Both the position numbers and the translations under genes were made by a program. DNA of 64,000 nucleotides from Emiliania huxleyi CCMP1516 (lineage: Eukaryota > Haptophyta > Isochrysidales > Noelaerhabdaceae): positions 126,418-190,417 of the forward strand of contig NW_005202303.1 in assembly GCF_000372725.1 (NCBI RefSeq), read 5' to 3'. This document shows positions 39,455-53,626 of this stretch, piece after piece. Every line of letters starts with the position of its first letter. The stretch's first letter is position 1. The notes under the pieces are model-generated. The model did not search any database and was not told the origin of the DNA. It was given only the letters and a program-made list of their open reading frames with translations.

Positions 39455-41650
39455 CGACGAAGTAAACGCCAAGGTTATACCAGGATCTTCCGTCAGGGGG
39501 GGAATCGGAAGGGATGTGCGCAGAAATGATAAGCTGTGGCGTTCTCCCAGTCTGGTCGTGGTCGAGACCGAGGTGCCGAACTGAGAGGCACTACTGGAGG
39601 CTTCCTCCGGCCACCGCTCGACTACCCACGCACATGGCCGGTCCTGTGGCTTGCCTGGACTCGCTCAGAAGCCTCAATTCGCGCACACCTTTGCTCTCTG
39701 GCTCCCGCGAGTGCGTTCAGGCCACACAAGCAGGCGACGCCGAGCACCCGCAACGCATCTCGCTGGGGCGCCACCTATCGACCCGACTGATTGGCAGCAT
39801 CAAAGCCGACCCCATGACGGTCCTTCAGCCCCACGAGGTAGGCAGTTGCGCCCTGATCTCGGTCCAAGACGGCCAACGCCGTGTCCGGCACCTGCTGGCT
39901 GCTTCACGGGGATGCCCCCCCCGGACACATGCTGCAGCCCCGAGTGGATGTATTGGTCGTTTGTGGGTCCCCCAAGACTACTCTAGTAGGGGCCGGGCGC
40001 TTGAGCGTCGGCGGTACACCTGTGCAGATGTTGCACGGGTGAAATGGCTCCTCGTACAGGGTAGGAGGCAGGTGGTGGGCTTGAGTGTCGTGAGTGCTTG
40101 CAGCCGCGAGTGCAGCACCGTTTGCGACTCCCATGCATGCAGTTGGGTGGGGCACGGTGCTGGGGGGCGGTCCGGTGCGCCACAACAGCCTCCCTGGCTG
40201 ACCCCCATCCAGTTCGGCACCTCCATCCCGACCGTGGAACCCCAACTTCAACCGGTCATATCTCGGGCGGACTGGCACCTCAGGAACTCATCCTGGGCGG
40301 TTTGGGGGAGTCTGGGGGGTGTACTTGAAGGTGATAAAAAGAGTTTTGCACGAGATCTTAACCGGGGGGCAGCCGGAGCACCGTGAAACAGCGCGCCACA
40401 GCTTATACTCGAGTAGTGACGGTACTTGGAGCCGTTCACGGCCTCCTTTGACACGCTAAGGTCTCCGCTCGACTGGCCGATGAAGAGCCCGACCCGTACA
40501 ACGCGCACTTGTCGTCCTCCCTCCTCGCCACATGACGGCCGCCCCCCGACACCGACAGTCGCGCTCCGCACGCCTTCGAGGTCAGCTGCGGCCGAGCGAC
40601 GATCGGCTCGCTCCGATCGCTGGGCGCGGTCACTCTCCGGCCCATCACCCGCCTGCCGATCACCTGTCTGCCTCGCCGCGCGCGGGCCGCTCGCCTGCTC
40701 GCCACCGCCGCCGCGTTTCCCCGCGCCGCCACGCTTCCCTGCACCTGACCGCGCTCGAGCTGCGCAGACGGCGCGCTCTGCCGCAGATAGAGCAGCGGCC
40801 GCCCAGGCGGTCGCTGCTCCGCCCCGTCCGACTCCGTCCGTCCGCGCGTGCCGCTGCCGCCGCCGCCGCGCCGCTCCACCCGATCCCCGTGTGTCGTCAC
40901 ATAAGACTAGTTGCAAATACGGGTGGTGTGAACATGACTATTTTGATGATTTTTTGTCCGTGTTGCTCCCAGCGCCCTCGCCCGCGCTCCCTGAGGCCAT
41001 GGCTGGTGCTACTAGTACGGGGGGCTACCTGGCTACCGCGAGAGCGACCCAACTCGTCGACATCGTCCGATGATGGTGCCTCAAAGTCAGCCTCCGGAGG
41101 CTATCGTCGCGTCGAGCCGGCGGTGGCCGTGACATGTGGTTCCACCACCCCTCGCAGGCTTTGCCTCTGACCGCCACCGTTCCCAGGCTGCCTAATGGGA
41201 TGGAAAGGAAGGCTGGGCGATCGTATAGAAGCGTGCTCGACCTTGTCGTGGCAGCCTGCACGGCAGCGCTGGCGCGGGCGCGATGAGCGTCGTGCCACCT
41301 GACCCGAGACGGGTCGCAGGCGTCGTACCGAGCGCGTCGAGACCGTGTCCTGATGCGCTCTGCACGGGTGAGTCACGTCGGCGTCAAAGGAGCGACGTGT
41401 GACCTGTCAGAGCTTGATCTCCGATCTCAGCGACGTCGAGTCGCCTTCGGTGTGGCGACAGCTAGGATGCATCTCCTCCGTCGTTTTTCGCGCGATGGCC
41501 CTGAGAAGCTGGCGGTGCACGCGGCCGAGCCTGCCGTGAGAGCCGGCGTTTTTGGACAAGTGTTTGGTGGTTTTGCAACACAGACTTTTGCAACAAGTCA
41601 CACAAAGCGCTCATGTGTGACTTGCCAGATGTCACCCGTGTGTGCCGTGA
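39455..41650. other. No recognised gene; one long plus-strand ORF
   Basis: A plus frame 39514-40386 (290 residues, MCAEMISCGVLPVWSWSRPR; ending LEGDKKSFARDLNRGAAGAP) is open in a region of moderate GC, which is unusual by chance, but it has no domain character. The remainder (40400-41650) has only Arg/Ser-rich frames on both strands. Confidence 0.3.
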
Positions 41651-41785
41651 GCCTCTATCTATAGATAGTAAATCCGTCTGCGCAGCGCTCTCGCCTCTCG
41701 GAGAGGCGCTGTGTACTCGGGTTTGGATGGAGCGGGCGGGGGGGGGGCCGCCGGAGGCTGGTCGTTTTGTTACAGGTTCTGATTT
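41651..41785 (+). repeat. Dispersed repeat family E, copy 2
   Basis: Same block order as 12351-12480, starting GCCTCTAT and including GTCTGCGCAGCGCTCT, CTCGGAGAGGCGCT and ACTCGGGTTTGGATGG, ending in GATTTATTTA. Confidence 0.7.
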
Positions 41786-42026
41786 ATTTACGGCCTCGCA
41801 CTACGCACTGGACTGCCCCGTGTCGCGTGTGTAAGTTGCTGACTCGGCCTGAGCTCTGGGCTGATCGGCAACCCGAAGCCGAACCCCCCATCGCCCCCCC
41901 CCCCAGCACAGCTCAGCGGCCGGACCAACTGACTAAGCTGGTGCCTGGACGCCTGCCCCACCCCCCACCGCCGCGCCCGCAGCAGCGCAGCGCGCCGGAC
42001 ACAGCGCGCGCCGCCCCCGGGGGGAG

Positions 42027-45000
42027 TCACTTTACCCGCTGCGCGTTCTTCCGCTGCGCGAACGGCAGCGTCCCCTGACGCGGCGGCGCCGCCCGGCCCT
42101 GCCTCGGCCGCCGCTCGCGCGGGTCGCACACCTCGCTCTCGCAGAGGCCCGCGTGGCCTGCCGGGAAGGAGCAGCCGGGCGTGCCGCAGACTTTGTCTTC
42201 GCCATGGCCCACCCTGCGGAAGCCGGGGTCGCCGGTCGGCGGGCCGATCTTTGAGCTGCACTGCTGGGCGGCGGTGGCGGTGCTACGGCCCGCCGGGGTC
42301 CGCCGCGTGCCGTGATGGTGTGCGGCCGCCGCCACCGGCGGCGGTGGCCGCTGCCGCTGCCGACTCGGCGACCTCTTGGCGGGCTCGACTCGCGGCCGCT
42401 TTGCGGCCGGCGCGTCGGGGGGCACCCGCTTGGGCGTCGTGGCGCCCGTTGCCGGCCCGGCCGCCTCGTCAACGCGCCGCGTCGTCTCCGGCGCCTCGCC
42501 CTGCGGCGCCTTGGCCTGCGGCGCCTCGGCCTGCGGCGCCTTGGCCTGCGGCGCCTCTGGCCGTCCAAGGGCGGGCGGCGGGGCGGCGGCGACGTAGGCC
42601 ACATGCCTGCGGAGGCGAGACGGGGAGGCTCGATGGGGGGGGAGGGGCTTGGCAGGGAGAGCGGCGGGGTCGAGGCGCGCGCGCGCGCCCGCGCAGAAAG
42701 GAGCACCACTTCTCGGCCGCCTCCGCCTCGCGCAACGAAGCATCCCGCGGCACCTCGGGGATGGCTACCGCCTCCGCCGCCTCCGCCTCCGCCTCCGCCT
42801 CCGCCTCCGCCTCCGCCTCCGCCGCCTCCGCCGCCTCCGCCGCCTCCGCCTCCGCCTCCGCCGCCGCCTCCGCCACCTCTGGCGGCTCCGCCCCCGCCTC
42901 CTCCACCGCCTCCCCGGCCGCAGCCGCCCCCCTCCGCCGCCGCGTGGCAGCCGCGGGCCGTGGCTCCGAGAGCGGCGCGTCCTTGCCTTGCGTGGCGTGC
43001 AGCACCCACCACGGGGGCGGCGGCGGCGGCGCCGCCGGCCGCCCCGCCACGCGTGCGATGGCGAGCTTCTTTGCACGCTGCAGCAGTGTGTCGTGCGCCT
43101 TGCGGCTCGCCTTGAGGGCAAGGTAGTTGAGCCGCACGCCCTCTTCCCACGTGAGGAGATCGTCGCCCTGCACCCAGCCGTGCGCACGCTTCGGGTTCCA
43201 CGCCAGGAAGCAGACGAAGCTCCAGCCGTCGTCGCGCAGCCGCGCCGTGTCACGATCCTCCACGGCGGGCACCTTTTCGCAGCTGCGGGTGTGAAAAGAC
43301 GCTGTTCACACCAGCAGTAGCGGCCCTCCGCGGCGGGCGCCTCCACGCGCGCCGGCCAAAAGGGGAAGCCTTGCGAGCGGGCCCACACGGTGGTGCCAGG
43401 CGCGTGCCGCCACGGCGCGCGCCACTCTGGCTCTTCATCGTCCGAGTCGTACAGCTGCTCCGAGTTGTCGTCGCGCAGCATCGCCTCCTCCCCCTGCACC
43501 GCCGCACGCAGCTCGGCAGAGCTCAGCGTCCGCAGCTCGCGCGGAAGCTCAAAGTCGTTCGCGGGCACGTCGAGGGCGTGCTTGATGGCGGCGACGAGGC
43601 GCGGCGCCGCCCCCTCCCCCTCACCGCCCTCCCCCTCCGCCCTGCCCTCGGCCACCGAGGCGGGCGGCGCGGCGGCGGGCGGCGCGGGCGGCGCGTACCG
43701 CGGCCACACGCCGCCGGCGGCGACCACCGCGTCCGAGTCGCCGGCCATGCTGTACTCGTTTTGGCGGCTCGCCGGCAGCGCGGTGGCGAGGTAGAAGCGG
43801 AGCGGCGGCGCGAAGGGCGTCGCCTCGAGCTGCGGGACGGACCAGTCGAGGAAGAGCGAGTCGAGCTTCGCGAGCCGCTGCTCGTGCGTCCCTCCGTCGA
43901 GCGCCTGCCTGCGCGCCTGCGAGAGGGGGGGGGGGGGAGCAAAGGGGGGGTGGCGGGGTGGCGGGCGGGTGGCGGGTGGCGCTCAAAGCTTGGGGTGGCG
44001 CGTGGGGCTGCTGCGTCACACTGCGTCACACCTTGACGACGAGCGGCAGGTCAGGCAGCAGCTCTACCGAGCCGTCCTCGCGCCGCTGGAAGGCTGGCCT
44101 GTTGGTCGGCTGCCGCTCGACGTTGAACCAGCCGGGCGTGCGAACGGGCCAACTCGCCCACGGCGCGCAGGCGCCGCCGGCGTGGCTGGCCCACGTCCCG
44201 TCCGCAAAGAGGTCGGGGGGGACCTTGTAGATTGGCGGGTTGCCTTGGTGCCCCCAGGTGGAGTAGGTTCGGTTGTACGAGCCTCCGTACACGACGGTCA
44301 GCTCCTCGGCGGGGCGGTACGACTCGCGCCGCGTGAGGAAGAAGGCGGACTTGTCGGCCACCTGGCGTGCGACGGGTGCGGGTGCGAATGCCACCGTCGC
44401 GGCACGGGGCGCGAGAAGGAGGAAGGCGGGGGCGGCCCGTCATCCGCTGCACCTCGGGGAGACCCGCGCACAGCAGATGCAGGGAGATGCGGGAGATGCG
44501 GGGAGAGATGCGGGGAGATGCGGGGAGAGTGTCCGCCGCACCTCGGGGAACTCGTGCACAAACGCGCCGTACATCGCTCGCGCGCCGTCGGGCTGGCGGA
44601 GGCCCAGCCGGAGGAGGAGCGGGTCGTCGTCGGAGAGGGGCAGCAGCGTCCGCTCCTCGAGCTGCAGCGAGGGCGGCCTAATCCAGCGCTCCTGAGTCCT
44701 CAGCGGCGAGGAGCGGGCGCCGCTCCTCGAGGCTGGCAGCGAGGGTGTGGCCCGCGAAACGGCTCGTTCGCGTTGCCCATCATGAAGGCCGAGTTGCGGA
44801 ACATGGGGTGCGCGTTGACGATGAGGTGCGCCTGCGCCTTGCGCATGAACTGCACGATGTGCGTCGAGATGTTGCGGTCCGCGTGCCCGTCCTCTGCGTG
44901 CGCGCACAGCAGCGAGAACACGTGCGGAGGCAGGTGCAGCAGCTCGCGCGCCTCCTCCGCCCGCAAGTAGCAGACCTCCTCGTCGCCCTCGTCGACGTGC

Positions 45001-45607
45001 GAGACGCCACGCTTGTCGTACAACGAATCCACACCCACCTGCTCACGCCCGCTGCTGTGAAGAGACGCCGCTCACGTGCCGCCCTCTCCGCGTCGGCCTC
45101 CACCTGCAGCAGGCACTCGTCGTCGCCGACCACCTGCTGGCCGTCGACGAGGTCGCGCCGCGGCTGAGACGTCACGTAGATCCCGTCCTGCACCTACGGA
45201 GGCACGCCCTCGCGCCTCGAGCCCTCCCTCCCCCGCGCGAGCCGCCACCGCGCCGCCCCCGTCACTCGCGCCCAGACGTGCCCCTTGGGCGTGAAGAGCT
45301 CGTCGCGGCGGCAGAGGTCAAAGCAGCCGCTGAGGACGGAGCGGAGCACGCGCGCCTGCGACGCGCTCTCCACCTCCGTCTCCTTGCCCAGGTACGGCAG
45401 CGCGAGCGGCCGCTCGAGCTTCTCCCAGTTCACCTCGCCGCCCGCTCGAGGGTAAAGGCCAAAGCCCTGGATGGTGCTGCTTCCCGCACGCAGCTCGGGC
45501 CACTCCCACCTCGAGTGCCTGTCGCCACGCAGCAGGGCGCGCGTCGATCGCAAGTCGGTGTGCTCTCCGTGCTGGAGATGAGGCCGCCATGGTGATGGTC
45601 TAGTCAC
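42027..45607 (-). CDS. SET-domain plus PWWP-domain chromatin protein
   Basis: Coding blocks on the minus strand, in order: 45607-45194 (AGSSTIQGFGLYPRAGGEVN, a SET-domain start); 45193-45070; 45050-44700 (VNAHPMFRNSAFMMGNANEP); 44670-44540 (LQLEERTLLPLSDDDP); 44394-44026 (SAFFLTRRESYRPAEELTVV, YGGSYNRTYS, the end of a SET domain); 43920-43326 (LDSLFLDWSVPQLEATPFAP, an acidic stretch, then PWWP-type GTTVWARSQGFPFWPARVEA); 43290-42650 with an EAEAEA run; and a terminal exon from about 42605 to the stop at 42027, ending in a Cys/His cluster (CGTPGCSFPAGHAGLC). SET proteins methylate lysines; PWWP reads methylated histone and DNA. Exact splice sites are mostly unresolved and the first exon is uncertain. 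Confidence 0.6.
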
Positions 45608-45850
45608 GGCGCATCTAGACGAGGTTGCTCTGGCGCTGATCGCGAGGACAAACGAGGGAAGACGAGCTGCAGCAGACGGCGCTTGCCTTGAACCTCTTCA
45701 GAGACGTAGATCACGGGCATTCCGCGTCTGCGAGATCGCGAGGTGAGAGATGAGAGCGACCAATAGCGCGTGGGTGGGAGAGGGAGAGAGGAGAGCCTCT
45801 CATTCAAGTTACTCTCGTGAGGCTGTGAAAGCACGCCCACCCTGCCGGGA

Positions 45851-46599
45851 TTGGGCCGAAGGCAAGTGCGTCTGATTCACAGCTTAGGAGAGTACATTCA
45901 AGTCGAGAAGAGCGGGCCTCTTCACAGCCCCCGCCACCCTTCTAGGATTGCGAGCGGGTCCCCTCGCAAGATTCTGAGTGAGAAGACTGGTGATTGGGGC
46001 AGCCTCTCCACCCGTGGCAGCATTGCCAACTTTCGCAACCGCCGTGTAAACTTCTCTTGCGCGTATCAAGCTTACACGGGCGATGCTGCTGAGGCCGATG
46101 CATACCTGCGCGACCCGGGTTCAGAGGCGTCACAGGCATGGCTCGAGGCGCAGCTTGCTCCAGGCGGTGGAGGTCCGACACCGCCTGGCTCGCCCGCCTA
46201 CGGGGATAACTTCTGCCCTACCCCAGACTCGCCAGTGAGGCGGCCACGCGAGGAGGCGCCTGACGACAGCGACGCATATGAACTCGACCAGGAGCGCGCG
46301 CTGGAGTTGCAGGGGCGCATCTCCTTATTTTACGGCCGGCCTTGGGACGAGGTGCCGAGAGGCGCGACGGTGCCAGTGACTTGCGAGTGGACCATAGCAT
46401 CATTCAGCCGACAGCAGCAAATGCACGCCCGCTCTCGCCCGCACCGGTAGCCACGGACTTTGACATTGAGGACGAGTTCCTGCAGGAGCGTGCGCGGTGG
46501 TTCCGCGACCACGGCGGTGGCGGCGAGCTGGAGGGCTCGACGCGAAAGCAGAACGAGGCATTCCAGCGTTTGAAGGACTCTGAAGGACCGCCTCTTTAG
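45851..46599 (+). CDS. Hypothetical acidic protein, two exons
   Basis: A plus frame from about 45851 encodes GEYIQVEKSGPLHSPRHPSR, then YQAYTGDAAEADAYLRDPGS, EASQAWLEAQLAPGGGGPTP and ELDQERALELQGRISLFYGR, PWDE. A 56-nt GT-AG intron (46352-46407, phase 0) joins it to PTAANARPLSPAPVATDFDI, EDEFLQERARWFRDHGGGGE and a stop at 46599. The good fit of frame, splice sites and residue pattern supports a gene. No ATG is found in frame at the 5' end, so a first exon is missing. It resembles a disordered regulatory protein; no family recognised. Confidence 0.5.
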
Positions 46600-47338
46600 C
46601 CTTCGCCGCGACCGCGCGAACCCGTCGGGCACACCGCGTGCCTCGCAACGCCGGGCGTCGGGCGCCGGATCAAGCACCGACCCCCTGTGAATCTGTGGAC
46701 GGTGCGAATTATTAATTACGAAAAATGTTCTCTAAAATGTTACGAGCGAGGTAAATCGCGATGCAGTTTGCAGCACTCTAGTAATTGCATTTTAAGTGCA
46801 TAGTGATGCATGTTGCTGAGTAGGCAAGGCCAAGGACAATGGGAGGCCCTTGAGCAGTCCACCCCTTTGGCCATCTGGCTCCGGTTCCTGCCTCATCTAA
46901 TGTAGAGAATTTTGCATGCATCAAGATGATACACCATTTTGTTGGCTAGGCGGGCGCAAGAGGTCTGTTAGCGCCCCCCCCCGGCGCCCCCGGCGACCGG
47001 CACCCACCGCGAGCAGCACTTCGTCCGGTCCCTCCACCTCCTGCTGCTGACCACTCTGACCTCGCCGCCGTCGTTGCTCTTGTCCGCGCGGCCGGTGCGG
47101 CTCTTGAGCACCTCGAAGGAGAGCTCAGGTGCTCCGTTGACGACTTATTTTGCACTGTCAGCTCGGCGAACATGCACTTGACCCGCACTGATGTTCGCGC
47201 TGCGGTTGCTTACTTGCGCACGGAGCAGGAGATTGTAGTCGACCGAGACAGCCAGCACCGCCCTGGTAGGGACATCATTTCTTTTTGGAGGATTAGGTAC
47301 ACACGGACACGCAATGGAGGCCGTGTGTCAGTGAATCC
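46600..47338. other. No gene seen
   Basis: AT-richer after 46690 (ATTATTAATTACG). Short weak frames only. Confidence 0.4.
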
Positions 47339-47530
47339 ATGCAACTAAATGCAGTTTCCCGCCGAATGCAAAGAATGCAGAAAAAGCATATGCAGCTGAA
47401 ATGCAGTTGCCCACCGAATGCAAAGAATGCAGAAAATGCATATGCAGCTGAAATGCAGTTGCCCACCGAATGCATGCAGTTGCCTCTCGAATCACGAATG
47501 CAGAAAATGCAGATGCAGTCTTGAATGCAC
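47339..47530. repeat. AATGCA-rich minisatellite
   Basis: Units of roughly 60 bp composed of GAATGCAAAGAATGCAGAAA, GCATATGCAGCTGAAATGCA and GTTGCCCACC repeat about three times, with the word ATGCA dominating and extending as scattered copies to about 47590. Confidence 0.8.
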
Positions 47531-47540
47531 TATAATGCGT

Positions 47541-48560
47541 TCAAATGCCATGATATGTGTGATATGCAACATATGCAAAAATGCAAAAAAATGTGCATGG
47601 GCAAAAACCACACGCATTTTTGGGCAAGAACCACAACACACCCACTTTGCGACGCCGCCGCCGGCTTTCCCGCCGACTTCTCCCCGCTCCCCGCCGCCGC
47701 TCTTGCCAAACGCAGGGAAGGCGGTCAGGTCGTGGAGGTCGAGCACCTTCTCTTTCATGCTCGTGATGCTCGCGGATGTCGTGTGCTCCCGAGCCTGCTT
47801 GAGTGCGGTTCCACCAAAGAGATAGTCGCCCAGGATTGCGGGAGGTGGCTTGCGCATCCGCCCGTCGCGGCGGGTGGAGCGGGAGGCAGCCGACGCGTAG
47901 ATCATATGCAGGCAATCCGGATTACGCCCGATCAAGTTTCAGCGTTCAACCAACGAGCATGTCCGCGGCCGCGTACGAGGGGGTAGTAACTGCAACCTCG
48001 GATTTGCAGGTGAGTAGTCTGCGATGAATGTGTGGTGTGTAGAAATCTGCAAGGTGGATGTGTGGTGTGTAGTAATCTGCACGAGAAAAGCTCTTGGATT
48101 GTGTGGTGTATAGTAATCTGCAAGGTGGATTGTGTGGTGTGTAGTAATCTGCAAGAGAAAAGCTCTTGGATTGTGTGGTGTATAGTAATCTGCAAGAGAA
48201 AAGCTCAAAACGTAGTAAACTGCAAATTTTCCCTGTCACAATAATGACCGCTAGCCCCGCGCACTTGTCCACGACTCGGCGGCAACGAATGTTTTTACCA
48301 CCTCCGCCACGCTATCCAGCACGTGGACGGCGCTCGCCATCTCGACCGAGTCGTCCTCCGGCGGAAGCTCCGCGTCGCCCGCGGCCGCTTTTCCCGAGCG
48401 CGCTCGTCGCGCATCCGCTCGTGGTGGGCCTGCCGACGCGCCACGCCGGGGCCCGTGTGCCTCGCCGCCGCGTCCGGCGACGGCATCGGTGCTGTCCGCC
48501 CGAGCGTGACTCGCAACTGTCTCCACGATTTGCCAAAGCGCTAAGCGGCTCCCACCGACC
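47541..48560 (-). CDS. Possible gene, two coding-like stretches around a tandem repeat
   Basis: Two minus-strand stretches have coding character. One (about 48560-48251) reads LALWQIVETVASHARADSTD and, further on, DSVEMASAVHVLDSVAEVVK. The other (about 47890-47690) reads RMRKPPPAILGDYLFGGTAL, KQAREHTTSASITSMKEKVL and DLHDLTAFPAFGKSGG. Between them (48020-48215) lies a tandem array of 31- and 41-bp units with GTGTGGTGTGTAGTAATCTG and AGAGAAAAGCTCTTGG, which would be intronic. Splice sites were not resolved. Unrecognised. Confidence 0.3.
48020..48215. repeat. Tandem array of 31/41-bp units
   Basis: Six units share TGTGTGGTGTGTAGTAATCT; short units continue GCAAGGTGGATT and long ones GCAAGAGAAAAGCTCTTGG. 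Long and short units partly alternate. Confidence 0.8.
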
Positions 48561-48779
48561 ACAATACACCCCAAAGTTGACTCCTCTCTCTGTATACATA
48601 CATACACTCGAAAAGCACATGAACACTCGAGAAGAGATAGAGTAGCGCGCAAACGAACGCGAGAGTCCGGCACCTGGCGTGTACAGCGCCCGCGTCCGTC
48701 TCGCACCTCGAGCTCAACGCGCCTCAACCTCAAGTGGCATCTCTGCGAGTTGCGTGAACAGCTGCACGCATGCGTCCGC

Positions 48780-51247
<2,468 letters not shown>

Positions 51248-52577
51248 TCGGTGGCACCGCCGATCGGCTTTTCGCGTTTTGATTTTTTTCTGTGCGTGAC
51301 ATGGCGACAGCGGACGAACGAAAGGTGTGCAGACCCCAGTACCGGCGGACGCAGCGAGCGTCGGGACTCCGTCCCAGCAGACGAAGTCTCTCTCGTGGGC
51401 TCCACGGCCCGGATCGCGAGCTCGATCGATACACGACTAGGTTAGGTTAGGTTATTTATAGGTATGTATGTAAGAAGGTGAAGAACAGCCAGGCTCGGAC
51501 TGGACACCAACGCGGTATGGGTGGACGCGGGACAGATTATGACGACACGCACGAGCGACACACAGACACAAACAGGCTCACACACAAGACACACAGCCAG
51601 CTGGCTGCCACACACCCTGAGTTGGCGTACACATAACTCAGGGCCACGTCCTCCCTGTCGCCCCCCCCAGCACACACGGTGCCAAGGGTACAAACAAGAG
51701 CACAACAACACAGGCAGGTGACAGGGAGTAACGTGCGAGGCTAGAGCAGACCGCTCCGCCTCTAGCAATCTCGCCGGCCGCAAGGCACGGACAAGACCGT
51801 GTGTGGGGTCTTGTGAGGTGTCTATGGACGCCCTCCTCACAGCCTAGCGGCCTACTGCCAGCCCCAACTCGCACTCATGGGTGATGTCAGTTCATTGTAT
51901 GAGTGTATGCGAGCAGAAGCGCGTGTGCTGATCTAGATCGCACGCCGTGGCATATGACGGAGATAGGCGTGCGACCGCAGCGCGCCCGCCGTAAGGTCGA
52001 CGGGGCGCGCGTGTCAGCGAGAGAGTTGCGGGCGGAGCCATACCCGACTTTTCGAAGACGAGCCCCGCGCCACGGGTGCCAGCCGTGCCTTCGCGGGAGT
52101 CGCCCCTCGAGCCGCGTCCCGTCGGCACTGTCTGTCCCTGAGTGCGTCCCGCCTTGGCGGCACACACTCGACGAGGACAGTCCGGCCGACGGGAACGTGT
52201 CGCGCGCACCGCCCTGCATCACAGACCGGGCAAGGAGGGGCCTGCTCGCATTCCGCGGAACAGGAGGTCTCTCCCCCTCCCCCGGCCTGAGCAGCCACGG
52301 CTACGGGTGGACGGCAGCCCCTCGAGTCGAGGACGGCCCACTGCGCTGCATCAAAGGCCAGAGGCCTGGTCAGTACAGGTGTTCGCGCCGCCCCGCTCAG
52401 CGTCGCCCGCCGCCGCGCCGCCCCGCCGCCCGATGATTAATAATTAATAATTAATTAACAAATAAGTAATTACCATCCGCCGCCGCGCCGCCCCGCCCTG
52501 CGTCGCCGCGTCGCCCGCTGCCTCGCCGCGCCGCCGCCTCGCGCCGCCCGCCGCCGCGCCGCGCCGCCGCCCGATGA
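51248..52577. other. Upstream region of the kinase; no gene seen
   Basis: Mixed frames without domain character. The end (52400-52577) holds GCCGCC-rich repeats around a very AT-rich patch (ATTAATAATTAATTAAC) at 52436-52475, flanked by two copies of CGCCGCCCGATGATT. Confidence 0.4.
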
Positions 52578-52836
52578 TTGAGCACTTGAGCACCGGATAG
52601 GGTCGATTCCGCATGGTACGGGACCCCTCGATCGTCTCGCCCACCCTCACTGGTGTGTTCATTGGGGGGGGGGTCATAACAAACACGGTACAGGATCGAG
52701 GTGCACGCTGCTGAAGCAGTGCCGTCCCCCCTCTCCCCGACGGCGATGGCGGTGTGACCGATCGAGCTACAAGAGGAACTTGTTCAGCAGGATCCGAGTT
52801 AGACCGGTGCACTACCTCACTGGGCCTGAGACCACC
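52578..52836 (-). mobile_element. SINE-like repeat, copy 2, with tRNA-like head
   Basis: On the minus strand it starts near 52836 with GGTGGTCTCAGGCCCAGTGA followed by GGTAGTGCACC, close to the 5' half of a tRNA with an A-box. It continues with ATCGGTCACACCGCCATCGC, CGTGCACCTCGATCCTGTAC and CCCTATCCGGTGCTCAAG. It matches copies at 9938 and 54768. Confidence 0.75.
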
Positions 52837-52843
52837 GAAATAA

Positions 52844-52874
<31 letters not shown>

Positions 52875-53626
52875 GTTTGCGCGACTCGGCGGCCCCCTCC
52901 GCTGGCGGCTGCCGCAACTGGCTCACGACAGCGTCTCGCCGGTTGCCGGATAGGAGAGTACAGAACGTCTGGAGTCTAACTGTGTACGTGAGATCGGTAT
53001 TGATAACAAGCACGGTCGATCCGTCAAAAGCGATACACAATACAGTCGTTCCTATCTCGCTGGAGGGCTCTGTGCGCCGACAAACAGGAAGAGCCGTACG
53101 GCAAGAAGGGCTCGCTGTCAGAAGAGCTTCAGGTGTAACCTGAAGTCCGTGGTGTAGGAATCCTAATTCAAGTTCTTAGATCACAACCCAAACGATGATA
53201 GAAGGTAAAAAGATCGACGGCACGCGTTGCGCCTTGCCGATGATCCGCACCTACCTAGCACCTAGGCTCTTGGGTGGCGCGCCCAACACTTCACAACGGA
53301 CCTGGTTGTGCCTCTGCTGCGCCCCGCCCCAAGTATCCTTTTTTTTCTGCCCATGTGCTACCAGGTCATCGAACCAAAACAAAACGGTATTGCTAAAAAT
53401 CTCTCTCTCTCGAACCAGGCACAGTATGGGTTACGTCCCTATTCACAGCAGTATGACGGGGTCCTCTACCTCTGGAGCGTGAGTGGATTCTTTTTTCGAC
53501 ATAATTCCGGGATTGATTTTTTCTTCGGGAGACAAAACAATCTCGCGGGGAGCAATCAAGCATCATTTCTTCTTTTCAGTTGCGCACAAAAGGGTCGGGC
53601 ACTCTGTGTTGTATATACACACGTAT
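52837..53626. other. No gene recognised; possible 5' exon
   Basis: A TG microsatellite lies at 52847-52878. A plus frame 53308-53480 (LSNQAQYGLRPYSQQYDGVL) might be a 5' exon of the next gene, as a donor (GAGCGTGAGT) follows it. Confidence 0.35.

Noticed and set aside
42251-43126. Plus-strand Ala/Ser and poly-Pro proteins
   Set aside because: Shadows of the Glu-Ala repeat in the SET-PWWP gene on the minus strand.
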